A stretch of 64,000 bases of DNA from positions 2,790,001 to 2,854,000 of the forward strand of contig OZ242007.1 in NCBI GenBank assembly GCA_965204695.1, in the 5' to 3' direction. Made by a program: the position numbers and the translations under genes. The notes below the pieces were generated by a model, which worked only from the letters and a program-made list of their open reading frames with translations, did not search any database and had not been told where the DNA came from. Origin of the DNA: JAHEKD01 sp965204695 (GTDB taxonomy: Bacteria; Pseudomonadota; Gammaproteobacteria; Arenicellales; JAHEKD01). This document shows positions 1 to 8,709 of the stretch, in pieces (the stretch's first letter is position 1; each line of letters opens with the position of its first letter).

Positions 1-746
1 CCGTCATTGATTTGCGGCAACTCGTGACTCATAGCCACAATTTCAGGAATATCTTCGGTAACCAGATAATGGTGTTCAACCGGCACTAAAGGTAAAGTAA
101 TACCTGCCAGCGCGGCTACTTCACGTCCCCATAAACCTGCAGCGTTGACAATATATTCGGCCTCAATAGTCATATCTTGAGTGACAACTTGCCAATGTCC
201 GTTAGCAAGTGGGTTTGTTTCTATCACCGGATTAAACCTGGAGATTTGGGCGCCAAGCTTCCTGGCAGCGGCGGCAAAGGCATGCGTAACTCCGGCCGGA
301 TCGACATGACCACCTTCTTCCTCCCAAAGTGCGCCGACAAGATGGGACGTATCAATAATCGGTGCTTTTTGTTTAACCTCCTCGAGAGAAATAAACTCCG
401 AGTCTATGCCTAAGTAACGACAGGCACCTCGTAGGGTCTTGTTGTAATCCATTTCTTCCTGGTTGCGGCATACATTTAACCCCCCTGTAGCGTGAAATCC
501 ACAGGATTGACCGCTTTCTTTTTCCAACTCCGGGTAAATTTTATAGGTATAACGATGTATTTCAGCTACGGCAGTAGGGCTGGTAATGGTAAACAAGCCT
601 CCTGCCGCGTGCCATGAAGAACCTGATGTCAGCTCTTGGCGCTCAACCAATAAGCAATCTTTCCAGCCATTTTTAGCTAAATGATAAAGAATGCTGCAGC
701 CGACCACACCACCACCGATTACTATGACTCGAGCTGTTGAGTTCAT
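1..746 (-). CDS. FAD-dependent oxidoreductase, dimethylglycine/sarcosine dehydrogenase-like (partial, runs off left edge)
   Basis: About 248 N-terminal residues are visible; the C-terminal part lies outside the window. The protein starts MNSTARVIVIGGGVVGCSIL, a Rossmann dinucleotide-binding motif (GGGVVGCS) at residues 10-17, followed by LAKNGW and a GSSWHAAGGLF segment typical of the DAO superfamily branch that includes dimethylglycine and sarcosine dehydrogenases. Those enzymes oxidise N-methyl groups and pass formaldehyde to tetrahydrofolate through a C-terminal GcvT-like domain, which cannot be checked here. The start ATG at 746 has GGAG about 6 nt upstream. It is divergent from the M20 gene at 917, and two TGTGATCACA palindromes lie between them, so it is probably controlled with the GntR module. 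The exact substrate is inferred from context only. Confidence 0.85.
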   Translation of the reverse strand, partial: MNSTARVIVIGGGVVGCSILYHLAKNGWKDCLLVERQELTSGSSWHAAGGLFTITSPTAVAEIHRYTYKIYPELEKESGQSCGFHATGGLNVCRNQEEMDYNKTLRGACRYLGIDSEFISLEEVKQKAPIIDTSHLVGALWEEEGGHVDPAGVTHAFAAAARKLGAQISRFNPVIETNPLANGHWQVVTQDMTIEAEYIVNAAGLWGREVAALAGITLPLVPVEHHYLVTEDIPEIVAMSHELPQIND

Positions 747-804
747 TATTTCTCCTTTCGACTATAACTAGCAGGAACCTTGATTTGGATGAATTTAGCA
801 TGTA

Positions 805-816
805 TTGTGATCACAG
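805..816. promoter_or_regulatory. Palindromic operator TTGTGATCACAG, copy 1
   Basis: Contains the perfect 10-bp palindrome TGTGATCACA at 806-815, 60 bp upstream of the FAD oxidoreductase start at 746. Flanking bases also match the copy at 13950: about 31 bp agree with 4 differences. The form GT-N4-AC fits GntR-family operators of the FCD subfamily, so the regulator at 8014 is the probable ligand (inference). Confidence 0.75.
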
Positions 817-878
817 TTCAATTTATTATTTTTATCTGAAAATATGAAATAATAACCATCGACTCACTCACCTTCATA

Positions 879-890
879 TTGTGATCACAA
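879..890. promoter_or_regulatory. Palindromic operator TTGTGATCACAA, copy 2
   Basis: Perfect 12-bp palindrome 26 bp upstream of the M20 start codon at 917, and 74 bp from copy 1 (about seven helical turns). A GTG inside this site opens the long reading frame at 881, but a start there would place the operator inside the coding sequence, so ATG 917 is preferred. Confidence 0.78.
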
Positions 891-916
891 AATATGTTTT
901 TAATAGCCAGATAAGT

Positions 917-2109
917 ATGACAAACCCAACAACAATACTGGAAAAAGCCGAAAATATTAAGGATTGGATTATTGATTTACGTCGTCAATTACATCGTCAT
1001 CCTGAATTGGCCTTTGAGGAATTTAAATCCAGTGAATTAGTCCGTAAAACTCTGGATGAGCTCGATATACCTTACCAAGCCGGTATTGCAGAAACTGGAG
1101 TTGTGGCGACGATTGGTCAGGCTAACGGTGCTTGTATAGCTTTGAGAGCTGACATGGATGCCTTACCAATCCGTGAAGAAACGCAGGTGTCATTTAAGAG
1201 TGAATTGGATGGTGTGATGCACGCTTGCGGACATGATTGTCATACAGCAATGTTATTAGGGGCAGCAAGAATTCTGAAGAGCCTGGAATCTGAGATTAAG
1301 GGCCCGGTGAAATTGATTTTTCAACCGGCTGAAGAACAAGTTTCAGGTGCGGCAAAGATGTGTCAGCAGGGTGTGTTAGATAATCCCAAGGTTGAAAAAA
1401 TATTCGGGTTGCACGTTTGGCCCTGGCTGGATACAGGTCTTATTGGTTCACGCGCGGGAGCTTTTTTGCTGCAGGCTCTGAATTGTATATCAAAGTTCTT
1501 GGTAAAGGTGGTCACGCAGCTATGCCAAATGATGCTATAGACCCTATTACCATCAGTGCTAAAATTATCCTTGAGTTACAAACCCTGATCTCAAGAGAAG
1601 TTGCTCCGGCAGATACGGCTGTACTCAGTATTACTATGATGGACGCGGGTGAAGCAACCAATATTATTCCTAAGGAAGTCGTTTTACAGGGCACTATTCG
1701 AACGTTAAGCATGTCAACCCTGGCAATGTTGAAACAACGAACCAGTCAGTTGGTGGATTCGATTGCGCAGGGTAATCGATGTAAAGCTGAGGTGAGTTTC
1801 CCAGGTGGTGATTATCCGGCGGTGGTCAATGATCAAGCTTGTTGGCAGTTAGCTAAAACGATTAGCGAGCAAGTATTGGGCGAAGATAAAGCAGTTGAGT
1901 TGCCTGCAACTATGGGAGGAGAAGACTTTGCTGCATATCTGGATGAAACAAAAGGTTGTTTTGTGGCATTAGGTATTAGAAATGAACAGCTTGGCTGTGT
2001 TTATAGTCTGCATCACCCAAAATTCAAAGTCGATGAAAATGCTTTGCCGATAGGGGCAGCACTACATGTTGCTTTTGCATTAGCGTCAGTTGTTAATATT
2101 CAAAACTAA
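917..2109 (+). pseudogene. M20-family amidohydrolase / N-acyl amino acid deacylase, frameshifted
   Basis: The product begins MTNPTTILEKAENIKDWIID. Two overlapping frames together give one full-length M20 hydrolase of about 397 residues: LHRHPELAFEE, then the metal-site segments ACGHDCHTAM and PAEE and HVWPW in the first frame, and GKGGHAAMP, TMGGEDFAAY and the C-terminal SLHHPKF in the second. The family (hippurate hydrolase, N-acetyl-amino-acid deacetylase) cleaves N-acyl amides using two metals. The frames join at a run of six T at 1462-1467; a seventh T would restore GAFFAAGSELY, the expected sequence at the lid-domain boundary. This is therefore a one-base deletion: a true mutation, a sequencing or assembly error, or slippage on the T run. 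It is preceded by operator copy 2, so it probably belongs to the GntR regulon. Confidence 0.85.
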
Positions 2110-2199
2110 GACTGAAACAAATGATGGCAGCTATTCATAAAATTAGAATTATTCATTAATGAAACACCCACTAATTCTGTACTTGTTTAGTTAGTTAAT

Positions 2200-3369
2200 C
2201 TATATATAGCGTAACCAACTATATTGATTATTCTGTTTGACTTTTTTGTACCACCGACAACAAAAGTAGAACAACACTAATAGAATTCCCCAGACTACAT
2301 AAGCCCGCAAAAGAGAAGGTTCATAACCAACTGGCCATCCTGATGCTTTAGATAACTGCCAGCCAGCATTGACTTCACTGAACTGGAGCATCGACCAAAA
2401 GTAAGCGCTTATAGTGATAACAGGTATATGCAGGATATAGAAAAATAAAGGCAGACTGCCGAAAATCATCACTATCCGACTCACCAGGTTATTTAGTCTA
2501 AGTGTGTGAAGAAAACTCAGAAATATTAATCCCGGCCCGATTGTCATACATAAAAATAATAGCGATGGCGGATACTTCGTTGTATTAAGAAATGACATCA
2601 GGCTTTTGGTCATGCTTTCTTGATAAAAAGACCAGTGACTCGGATCACCATAAAGATTGAATCCTCTTAGAATGATAAAAAGCAGCAGTAATACAGTACC
2701 TAGTTGAAAACAAATTCGACTAAACCGTTCGGTTTGGTCCACAATATAGTTACCCAATACATAACCCAAAGCAATGACACCCAGCCAGGGTATCAATGGG
2801 TAAACAACATAGATACCAATGCCTCCAGCACCTAGTGGGATCCAAGCTTTTTCATGCAAAATGACCCAAAGACTAGCAAACGCCCCCATGTTTATGGAAT
2901 TTATATCGTCCAATAGATTGTGACCTAAAACCATTGTAAGCCCGATTAGTAAGATTAACTTTTGGGGTAAATACACCAATCCAGCAAGAGTTATCATTGA
3001 CCAGCCTATGGCCCAAAGCACTTGCACGTCTAGTCCATAGGTGAATCCAAGTTGCCACCAAAAATTAACCCAAACAAGCTCGATAACAATTAAAAGTATG
3101 CCCCGGGTAAACAAATAAAGAGCTAATTCAGCTCTGGTTCGACCTTTCGACTGATAAAATGCAGCACTCATTCCAGCTAACAAGATAAATAGCGGAGCAC
3201 AAAAATGGGTTACCCAGCGGGTAAAAAACAGTATAGGGAAAGTGTTTTCTAAATCGACAGGTTGAAATGGATAAGGACTGTAAAAATACCTTGCATGATC
3301 GAGTGCCATTAGTATTACAACCAAGCCTCTGAGCAGATCAACGGATTTAAATCGAAATTGGGTATCCAT
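2200..3369 (-). CDS. DUF1624/HGSNAT-like multi-pass membrane protein
   Basis: A 389-residue, very hydrophobic protein with about ten predicted membrane segments. The N-terminus, FKSVDLLRGLVVILMALDHAR, has the R-G-(x)-V-x-x-x-A-x-D-H signature of the DUF1624 / heparan-alpha-glucosaminide N-acetyltransferase-like family. Some of these move acetyl groups across a membrane, but most bacterial members are uncharacterised, so no substrate can be named. It stands alone, convergent with the M20 gene (2109) and divergent from the MttB-like gene at 3563. Nothing in the sequence links it to betaine metabolism. The start ATG at 3369 is the first in frame. Confidence 0.8.
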   Translation of the reverse strand: MDTQFRFKSVDLLRGLVVILMALDHARYFYSPYPFQPVDLENTFPILFFTRWVTHFCAPLFILLAGMSAAFYQSKGRTRAELALYLFTRGILLIVIELVWVNFWWQLGFTYGLDVQVLWAIGWSMITLAGLVYLPQKLILLIGLTMVLGHNLLDDINSINMGAFASLWVILHEKAWIPLGAGGIGIYVVYPLIPWLGVIALGYVLGNYIVDQTERFSRICFQLGTVLLLLFIILRGFNLYGDPSHWSFYQESMTKSLMSFLNTTKYPPSLLFLCMTIGPGLIFLSFLHTLRLNNLVSRIVMIFGSLPLFFYILHIPVITISAYFWSMLQFSEVNAGWQLSKASGWPVGYEPSLLRAYVVWGILLVLFYFCCRWYKKVKQNNQYSWLRYI

Positions 3370-3512
3370 TACTCGTAATTTTTGTGCTTAGTTTGTCATA
3401 TAAACCGCAAGGAAACCAAACATTTTTAGTTAGATAGATTCCAAAACAGCAATTACACATGAGCCTAAATGAAAGTTGCATGCAAGTAAGTTTAACGTTT
3501 AACTTGTAATTT

Positions 3513-3525
3513 GGGTTGTAAACCC
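3513..3525. promoter_or_regulatory. Short inverted repeat GGGTTGTAAACCC upstream of the MttB-like gene
   Basis: Five-base arms (GGGTT/AACCC) around GTA, 38 bp upstream of the start at 3563. A similar run (GTTGTTAAACCCTA, reverse orientation) lies just upstream of the second MttB-like gene near 11915-11930. It may be an operator or chance; no regulator is assigned. Confidence 0.3.
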
Positions 3526-3562
3526 TAACACCTGATTTAAACACCGAGTCAAGGAGTTATTG

Positions 3563-5017
3563 ATGCCGGACAAATCAAAACGTCCAAGAAGGCGTAAAAG
3601 TTCGCGCGAGGATAAAGTACAGCGTAAATCTGAAACAGATTTGTTGTTCACCCGCAAAAAAAGACTCTGTAGCCTGAATGTATTAGACTTGCCGGATGCG
3701 CAAACGATCCATGATGCGGTAAAAAAAATTCTCTGGGATCTGGGTGCTGTTTTTGATGATGTGCCCACAGCAAAAATGTTGGTGCAGGAGCATAGGTGCA
3801 AGTATGGCGATAATAACTTTATTCGAATTCCCCCGGATCTTGTCGATCAAGCCTTGTCGACAGTGCCAGACAAACTTCTACTGTATGATCAAAACGGCAA
3901 TATAAGAGTCGATACCAGTAGTCCGGTGACAAATTATTGTCCCGGCCATAATTGTGTTCGGGTGCTGGATGACCAAACAGGATTGTTAAGGCCATGTGAA
4001 TTAGAAGATGTTGTACGTACTGCTCGTCTATGTGAGCAACTTCAAAATATCGACATGAGTTGCTCACTGGGCTATCCCTCAGATGTTGATCCCGAAAATG
4101 AAGCTGTGGCCACCACCCGTGCACTAACAGAGAATTGCAGTAAACCTGCTGCATTGTTGGCACATGACGATAAGATCCAAACCCGAATATGGACTTTTCT
4201 TGCCGAAGTGGCAGGAGGTTGGCAAAACCTGGCCGAAAAACCGATTGCCCTGGAATTAATGGGGCCGGTATCGCCACTGAAGTTACCTGACGAATTGTGT
4301 CGAAGGATAATAAATGCAGCCAGATGGCGGGTACCACTGGTTTGTTATCCGGCCACTTTTCCAGGCATGTCGAGCCTGATTAGTATTGCTGGTGCAGTAG
4401 CTCAATCATCTGCCGAGGCTATTGCTGGTATAGTTTTGCATCAAATTACTGAGCCCGGTGCGCCCGTAATTAGTGGTTCAGCTGTGCTCCCTATGGACAT
4501 GCGCCAAGCCAATATTGCTTATGGTTCACCCGAATACATGCTTGCCGGTTTGGCTGCTGCAGATTATTTTAATTATATTGGTGTGCCGGCTTGGGTGGGA
4601 GCCGGGTGTTCCGACTCCCATGATTTTGATGCCCAGGCTGCCGCTGAAGCAGGAGCAAACATGGCTATTGCTGCGTTGTCGGGTTCTTCATTCGTTCATA
4701 ATCTTGGCTTTTTGTCCGGTGGCCGAACCGGCTCATTGGAAATGTTGGTGTTGTGTGATGAGTTAGTCGGTTGGTCTAATCAAATGGCTGCCGGGGTTGA
4801 TGTTAATCAGGAAACTGTTTGTGTTGAGGCAATTAAACGGGCTGTTGCTAACAATGATTTTCTAACTGATCCACATACTCAAGATCGGTTTCTAACGGAA
4901 AGTTGGTATCCGGATCTACTGGAACGTTCCGATGCCCAAGCCTGGCTGGAGGCCGGAAGTTCAGATTTACGTGCCAGAATAAGGGACAAAATCAGTTCAT
5001 TGTTGAACTATGCTTAG
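3563..5017 (+). CDS. MttB-family (trimethylamine methyltransferase-like) protein, no pyrrolysine codon
   Basis: A 484-residue member of the MttB superfamily, with features such as NYCPGHNC near residue 120, GYPSDVDPENEA, and the Gly/Ala-rich barrel segments GSAVLPMDMR and GAGCSDSHDFDAQAAAEAGANM. Pyrrolysine MttB takes trimethylamine; the non-pyrrolysine members (MtgB type) demethylate glycine betaine and other quaternary amines, passing the methyl group to a corrinoid protein. This frame has no internal UAG, so it belongs to the non-pyrrolysine class. No corrinoid protein or corrinoid methyltransferase gene is visible in the window, which is odd. The start ATG 3563 is preferred over TTG 3560 because AAGGAG at 3551-3556 is well spaced. 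The substrate is unknown; a quaternary amine is inferred from the Rieske and dehydrogenase neighbours. Confidence 0.88.
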   Translation: MPDKSKRPRRRKSSREDKVQRKSETDLLFTRKKRLCSLNVLDLPDAQTIHDAVKKILWDLGAVFDDVPTAKMLVQEHRCKYGDNNFIRIPPDLVDQALSTVPDKLLLYDQNGNIRVDTSSPVTNYCPGHNCVRVLDDQTGLLRPCELEDVVRTARLCEQLQNIDMSCSLGYPSDVDPENEAVATTRALTENCSKPAALLAHDDKIQTRIWTFLAEVAGGWQNLAEKPIALELMGPVSPLKLPDELCRRIINAARWRVPLVCYPATFPGMSSLISIAGAVAQSSAEAIAGIVLHQITEPGAPVISGSAVLPMDMRQANIAYGSPEYMLAGLAAADYFNYIGVPAWVGAGCSDSHDFDAQAAAEAGANMAIAALSGSSFVHNLGFLSGGRTGSLEMLVLCDELVGWSNQMAAGVDVNQETVCVEAIKRAVANNDFLTDPHTQDRFLTESWYPDLLERSDAQAWLEAGSSDLRARIRDKISSLLNYA

Positions 5018-5031
5018 GGTTATTAATGTGA

Positions 5032-5043
5032 ATGTGATCACAA
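5032..5043. promoter_or_regulatory. Palindromic operator ATGTGATCACAA, copy 3
   Basis: Contains TGTGATCACA at 5033-5042, just downstream of the MttB-like gene and upstream of the binding-protein operon at 5200. It is 126 bp from copy 4 (12 helical turns at 10.5 bp), compatible with a looped repressor complex on one face of the DNA (inference). Confidence 0.7.
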
Positions 5044-5157
5044 TATAAATTAACATTAGTCAAGCATCTCTATTAGATGCTTAATATCAACAAAAAAAGG
5101 GAAAAGATATGTATTTCTTACTTGGTTTCATAACTTAGACCTGTTATGTTATATTAT

Positions 5158-5169
5158 CTGTGATCACAG
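5158..5169. promoter_or_regulatory. Palindromic operator CTGTGATCACAG, copy 4
   Basis: Perfect 12-bp palindrome ending 30 bp before the start codon of the binding-protein gene at 5200, in a position to control the operon 5200-10402, which includes the GntR regulator gene itself (autoregulation inferred). Confidence 0.75.
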
Positions 5170-5199
5170 TTAATGAATAAGCCAGAGAAGTAAACTACT

Positions 5200-6789
5200 A
5201 TGAGAGCATCAGAATTATTGGCCTTGTATGAGAAAGGCTGTATTAGCCGGCGTGAGTTTTTAAAACATGCCAGTGCATTAAGTCTGGCAGGAATGTTGCC
5301 GGCCGGGTTTTTGACAAACACTGCCCAGGCGGCAACACCAAAGAAAGGAGGGCACTTAAGTGCAGCGACGGTGCAGGGTGCTACCTCTGACTCTTTGGAC
5401 ACGATCAGTCTGACCAGTGGAATGACAGCATTTGCCTTTTACTCCATGCATGGGCAATTGACAGAAATACTGCCTAATGGTGATGTTGCACCTTATGTAG
5501 CTGAATCTTTTGAGGCCGGTGCCGACCCGTCTGAATGGATTTTCAAATTACGCAAGGGCATTGAATTTCAAAACGGCAAGACTGTTACTACTGATGATGT
5601 GATTAAATCTATTGCCAGGCACCGTGGTGAAGATTCCACTTCATCAATGAAGGATTTTGCTGAAACTATAGAGTCGATGAGCAAAGATGGTGACCACGCT
5701 GTCATTATTAAGCTCAAAGATGCCAACGTTGATTTTCCGGTTATTCTTAGTTCATTCGTTTTTAGTATTCATCCATTTAAAGGTGACGAAATCGAAACCT
5801 TTGAAATTGGATGTGGCGCTTATATGCTGGACACATTTGAGGCCGGTCAACGCGCTACGTTTAAGCGCAATGAAAACTATTTTATGGAAAATCGGGCATT
5901 TGTTGATACCGCAGAAATATTAACAATCTCCGATACTACAGCACGTCAGAACGCAATCATTACTAATGCGGTCGATGTGATTGGTGATGTCGAAGCGAAG
6001 TTTGCAAAACGATTAGCTGCGCTGCCAAATGTGGAAGTTTTAAATATTACTGGAATGCAGCATTACACTTTCCCCATGCGCATAGATACGGCACCGTTTG
6101 ATAATCTGGATGTTCGTACAGCATTGAAGTTATCTATCGATCGCCAGCAAGTTCTGGATACTATCGTGGACGGTTATGGGACACTTGGTAACGACCAACC
6201 GATTTCGCCGATTAATAAGTACTACGCAGATGATATTGAGCAACGTGCTTATGACCCCGAAAAAGCTAAGTGGCATTTAAAGCAAGCCGGCATGGATAGC
6301 CTAAAAGTCAAACTAACAGTTACAGATGGCTTGTACAGTGGTGCAACTGATACAGCGGTTTTATTTACAGAATCAGCAAAAAAATCGGGGATTGAAATTG
6401 AAGTTAATCGTGTTCCGGCTGATGGTTATTGGTCAGATGTTTGGCTTAAGCATCCATGGTGTACCAGTTATTGGAGTGGCCGTCCGACCGAAGATTGGAT
6501 GTTTACTCAAGGTTATGCTGCTGATTCAAGCTGGAACGAGACCTACTGGAAAAATGAACGCTTTAATCAATTACTGGTTGAAGCACGTTCAGAGCTCGAT
6601 GAAAATAAGCGCAAGGAAATGTACCGTGAAATGCAGCTATTAGTTCGTGATGATGGTGGTTCGGTGATTCACCTTTTTGCAAATCATGTCAGTGCATATA
6701 AAGGTGACAATGTTGGTGTTCCTGAACAAATCGCGGGTAATTGGGAGTTCGATGGTTATAAATTGCTTGAGCGTTGGTGGAAGCTGTAA
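5200..6789 (+). CDS. Family-5 ABC substrate-binding protein with Tat signal
   Basis: A 529-residue solute-binding protein of the SBP_bac_5 (peptide/nickel/opine) family. The N-terminus has the twin-arginine motif SRREFLK at residues 17-23, then a hydrophobic stretch and a likely cleavage after AQA, so the protein is probably exported folded by Tat. After cleavage it begins ATPKKGGHL, the usual start of mature DppA-like proteins, and it shows DPSEWIFKLRKGIEFQNGK and YDPEKAKWHLKQAG. No permease or ATPase of the Dpp type is found near it, although family-5 proteins normally need DppBCDF partners. It heads the operon with a Rieske oxygenase (56 nt later) and a GntR regulator, behind operators 3 and 4, so the ligand is probably the pathway substrate. 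The gene at 12059 is a paralog. Confidence 0.92.
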   Translation: MRASELLALYEKGCISRREFLKHASALSLAGMLPAGFLTNTAQAATPKKGGHLSAATVQGATSDSLDTISLTSGMTAFAFYSMHGQLTEILPNGDVAPYVAESFEAGADPSEWIFKLRKGIEFQNGKTVTTDDVIKSIARHRGEDSTSSMKDFAETIESMSKDGDHAVIIKLKDANVDFPVILSSFVFSIHPFKGDEIETFEIGCGAYMLDTFEAGQRATFKRNENYFMENRAFVDTAEILTISDTTARQNAIITNAVDVIGDVEAKFAKRLAALPNVEVLNITGMQHYTFPMRIDTAPFDNLDVRTALKLSIDRQQVLDTIVDGYGTLGNDQPISPINKYYADDIEQRAYDPEKAKWHLKQAGMDSLKVKLTVTDGLYSGATDTAVLFTESAKKSGIEIEVNRVPADGYWSDVWLKHPWCTSYWSGRPTEDWMFTQGYAADSSWNETYWKNERFNQLLVEARSELDENKRKEMYREMQLLVRDDGGSVIHLFANHVSAYKGDNVGVPEQIAGNWEFDGYKLLERWWKL

Positions 6790-6845
6790 ACTGTGCTTTG
6801 TTTAGTCTCAGCAATAACCACACTGGATAAACTAGATAAAAAACC

Positions 6846-7985
6846 ATGAGCGAATCTATTTCACAATCAAACAATCAACTCGATCATATTTTTAAAGAGT
6901 TAGGCGAGCTTGTTACGCTTGATGCCGATCAGGCACGAACCATGCCAACCACTTTTTATAATAATCATGAATTATTGGAAATAGAAAAGGAAAAAATATT
7001 CCGCCAGCAATGGGCCTGTCTTGGACATGTTGGTGAAATTCCTAATCCTGGTGACTATTTCGCAACTGAATTGGTGGACGAGCAGTTGCTGGTAGTCAGA
7101 GGTAAAGATGATGAGGTTCGCGTGCTTTCCAACGTTTGTCGTCATCGCGGCAATATGCTGGCGCAAGGCAAAGGTAATCGTAAAACCTTTATTTGTCAGT
7201 ATCATGCCTGGACTTATGCCTGTGATGGAGCATTAAAACGGGCACCTTTGATGGATAAGGCTAATGGGTTTGATCCCAGTCAGTGTCGTCTGCCCCAATT
7301 CAAAACTGAAGTCTGGAACGGGTTTATTTTTGTCAATCTGGATGGCCAAGCTGAGTCTCTACTCTCGCAACTGGGTGCGCTGGACAAGATGGTGCATAAC
7401 TATCATCCAGAGCAGCGACATTTTAGCTTTGTCGAAGAAGATGTTTGGCAAACCAACTGGAAAAATTTGGCTGAAAATTTTATTGAAGGTTATCACTTAA
7501 GTCCAACCCATAAAGACACTTTGCATGCGATTACACCCACAAAGCTTTGTAAAAAAGAAAAGTATGACCCGGCTTTTACTGTTTATCGGGCATATTATTC
7601 GCCAGAGTTCCCTCCACGGGGACCGTTTCATGAGGACATGACTGAGGATGAAAAAAACAACTCGGTAATGGGCAGTATTTTTCCAAATTTCCTGTTTGGT
7701 ATCGCTTCAAATTTTGCATTATTTGTTTGCATTCGTCCAGCAGGTGTAGACCAGGTGGCATTGCGCTGGTTTGTGACTGGGCCTTATGATAATCCTGATC
7801 ATGAAGCGGTTAAGGAGTATGTTGATTTGTGTAAGTCCTTTAATGCTGAAGATAGGGAAAAGTTGGAAACCTTGCAGAAAGCTCAAAAGACTCGCTATTA
7901 TTCATCTTCTCGACTTGCACCGGCGGATTATGAAGGCACAATTTGGGATTTTCTTAAATATATCGCCTCTCGATTAACGGCCTGA
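6846..7985 (+). CDS. Rieske non-haem iron oxygenase alpha subunit A (quaternary-amine type)
   Basis: A 379-residue oxygenase. The Rieske [2Fe-2S] ligands are C98, H100, C117 and H120 (CRHR and CQYH). The mononuclear iron site is ENFIEGYHLSPTH with H217 and H222. The bridging residue before the first His is Glu214 rather than the usual Asp; carnitine monooxygenase CntA also has Glu here, and the overall form is close to CntA, glycine-betaine monooxygenase and stachydrine demethylase. These enzymes hydroxylate an N-methyl or adjacent carbon of a quaternary amine, releasing formaldehyde or cleaving C-N, with electrons from a flavin/[2Fe-2S] reductase such as the one at 15072. It is the second gene of the operon beginning at 5200. 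The substrate is not determinable; a betaine is the best inference. Confidence 0.92.
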   Translation: MSESISQSNNQLDHIFKELGELVTLDADQARTMPTTFYNNHELLEIEKEKIFRQQWACLGHVGEIPNPGDYFATELVDEQLLVVRGKDDEVRVLSNVCRHRGNMLAQGKGNRKTFICQYHAWTYACDGALKRAPLMDKANGFDPSQCRLPQFKTEVWNGFIFVNLDGQAESLLSQLGALDKMVHNYHPEQRHFSFVEEDVWQTNWKNLAENFIEGYHLSPTHKDTLHAITPTKLCKKEKYDPAFTVYRAYYSPEFPPRGPFHEDMTEDEKNNSVMGSIFPNFLFGIASNFALFVCIRPAGVDQVALRWFVTGPYDNPDHEAVKEYVDLCKSFNAEDREKLETLQKAQKTRYYSSSRLAPADYEGTIWDFLKYIASRLTA

Positions 7986-8013
7986 GTCAAAGAGAAACTA
8001 GCAGGGATAACTG

Positions 8014-8709
8014 ATGGCACAATCGCAGGAAAACACCTCGTACTCTTTATTACACAATACAGTTTCGGGTTTAGCTAAACCATCCTTAAGCGAACAAATC
8101 TATCAAAAGCTGAAATGGGCATTGATTACCGGGCGCTATCTGCCAGGCGATGCCGTTTCGATTCGTTCATTAGCGACTGAGTTTAATACCAGCATGATGC
8201 CGGTACGTGAAGCCCTGAAAAGATTGGTATCAGAGCGAGCACTGACAGCATCATCGACCCGGTCATTTCGAGTTACTGAATTAAGCCCAACTCAAGTGTC
8301 GCAATTATTTTTCCTGCGTTCAATTCTGGAAGGTGCCGCGGCCAAGATCGCGACCAATGAGTTAACGGGTGAACAAATTGATCGTTTGTATGAAAACGCA
8401 GTTGAAATTGAAAAGCATGCCATCAATCAGGATTTCAACAGCTACATGGCCGGTAATTATCGCTTCCATTTCACTATCTACAATGCTGCGGGCAATTTTG
8501 AAATGATTAAAATTATTGAGAATCTTTGGGCTCAAATCTCCCCTTCATTCTATGTGGGTCTGCGTGATCATAGCCAGAAGAAAGACTGGTTGACCGACCA
8601 TGAGCAGATTGTGAGTGCCATTAGAGCAAGAGACGCGGCGCTGACTCAGGAATTAATCGAACGAGATATTAACTGGGGCACGGCCTTATACCGGAATTTG
8701 AATACATGA
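8014..8709 (+). CDS. GntR-family transcriptional regulator, FCD subfamily
   Basis: A 231-residue regulator. Residues about 25-95 form the winged helix-turn-helix (SEQIYQKLKWALITGRYLPG, then a segment with RSLATEFNTS and PVREALKRLV). Residues about 98-225 form an all-helical FCD effector domain (RSILEGAAAKIA, YRFHFTIYNAAGN, DHEQIVSAI). The family binds small carboxylates, often through a metal held by His/Asp; the last usual His seems to be Asp here (ELIERD), so the metal site may be incomplete. Six TGTGATCACA palindromes in three nearby promoter regions are the obvious operators, including the promoter of its own operon. ATGA overlap with the next gene indicates translational coupling. The ligand is unknown, probably the betaine substrate or a product. 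Confidence 0.92.
   Translation: MAQSQENTSYSLLHNTVSGLAKPSLSEQIYQKLKWALITGRYLPGDAVSIRSLATEFNTSMMPVREALKRLVSERALTASSTRSFRVTELSPTQVSQLFFLRSILEGAAAKIATNELTGEQIDRLYENAVEIEKHAINQDFNSYMAGNYRFHFTIYNAAGNFEMIKIIENLWAQISPSFYVGLRDHSQKKDWLTDHEQIVSAIRARDAALTQELIERDINWGTALYRNLNT

Noticed and set aside
881..1540. Start of the M20 gene at GTG 881
   Set aside because: The GTG is inside the operator palindrome at 879-890; ATG 917 gives the normal N-terminus.
3819..4337. 172-residue minus-strand frame inside the MttB-like gene
   Set aside because: It is a shadow of the well-conserved MttB reading frame, with no family resemblance.
3563..5017. Possible pyrrolysine MttB
   Set aside because: The frame has no internal UAG; full length is read without one in both MttB-like genes.
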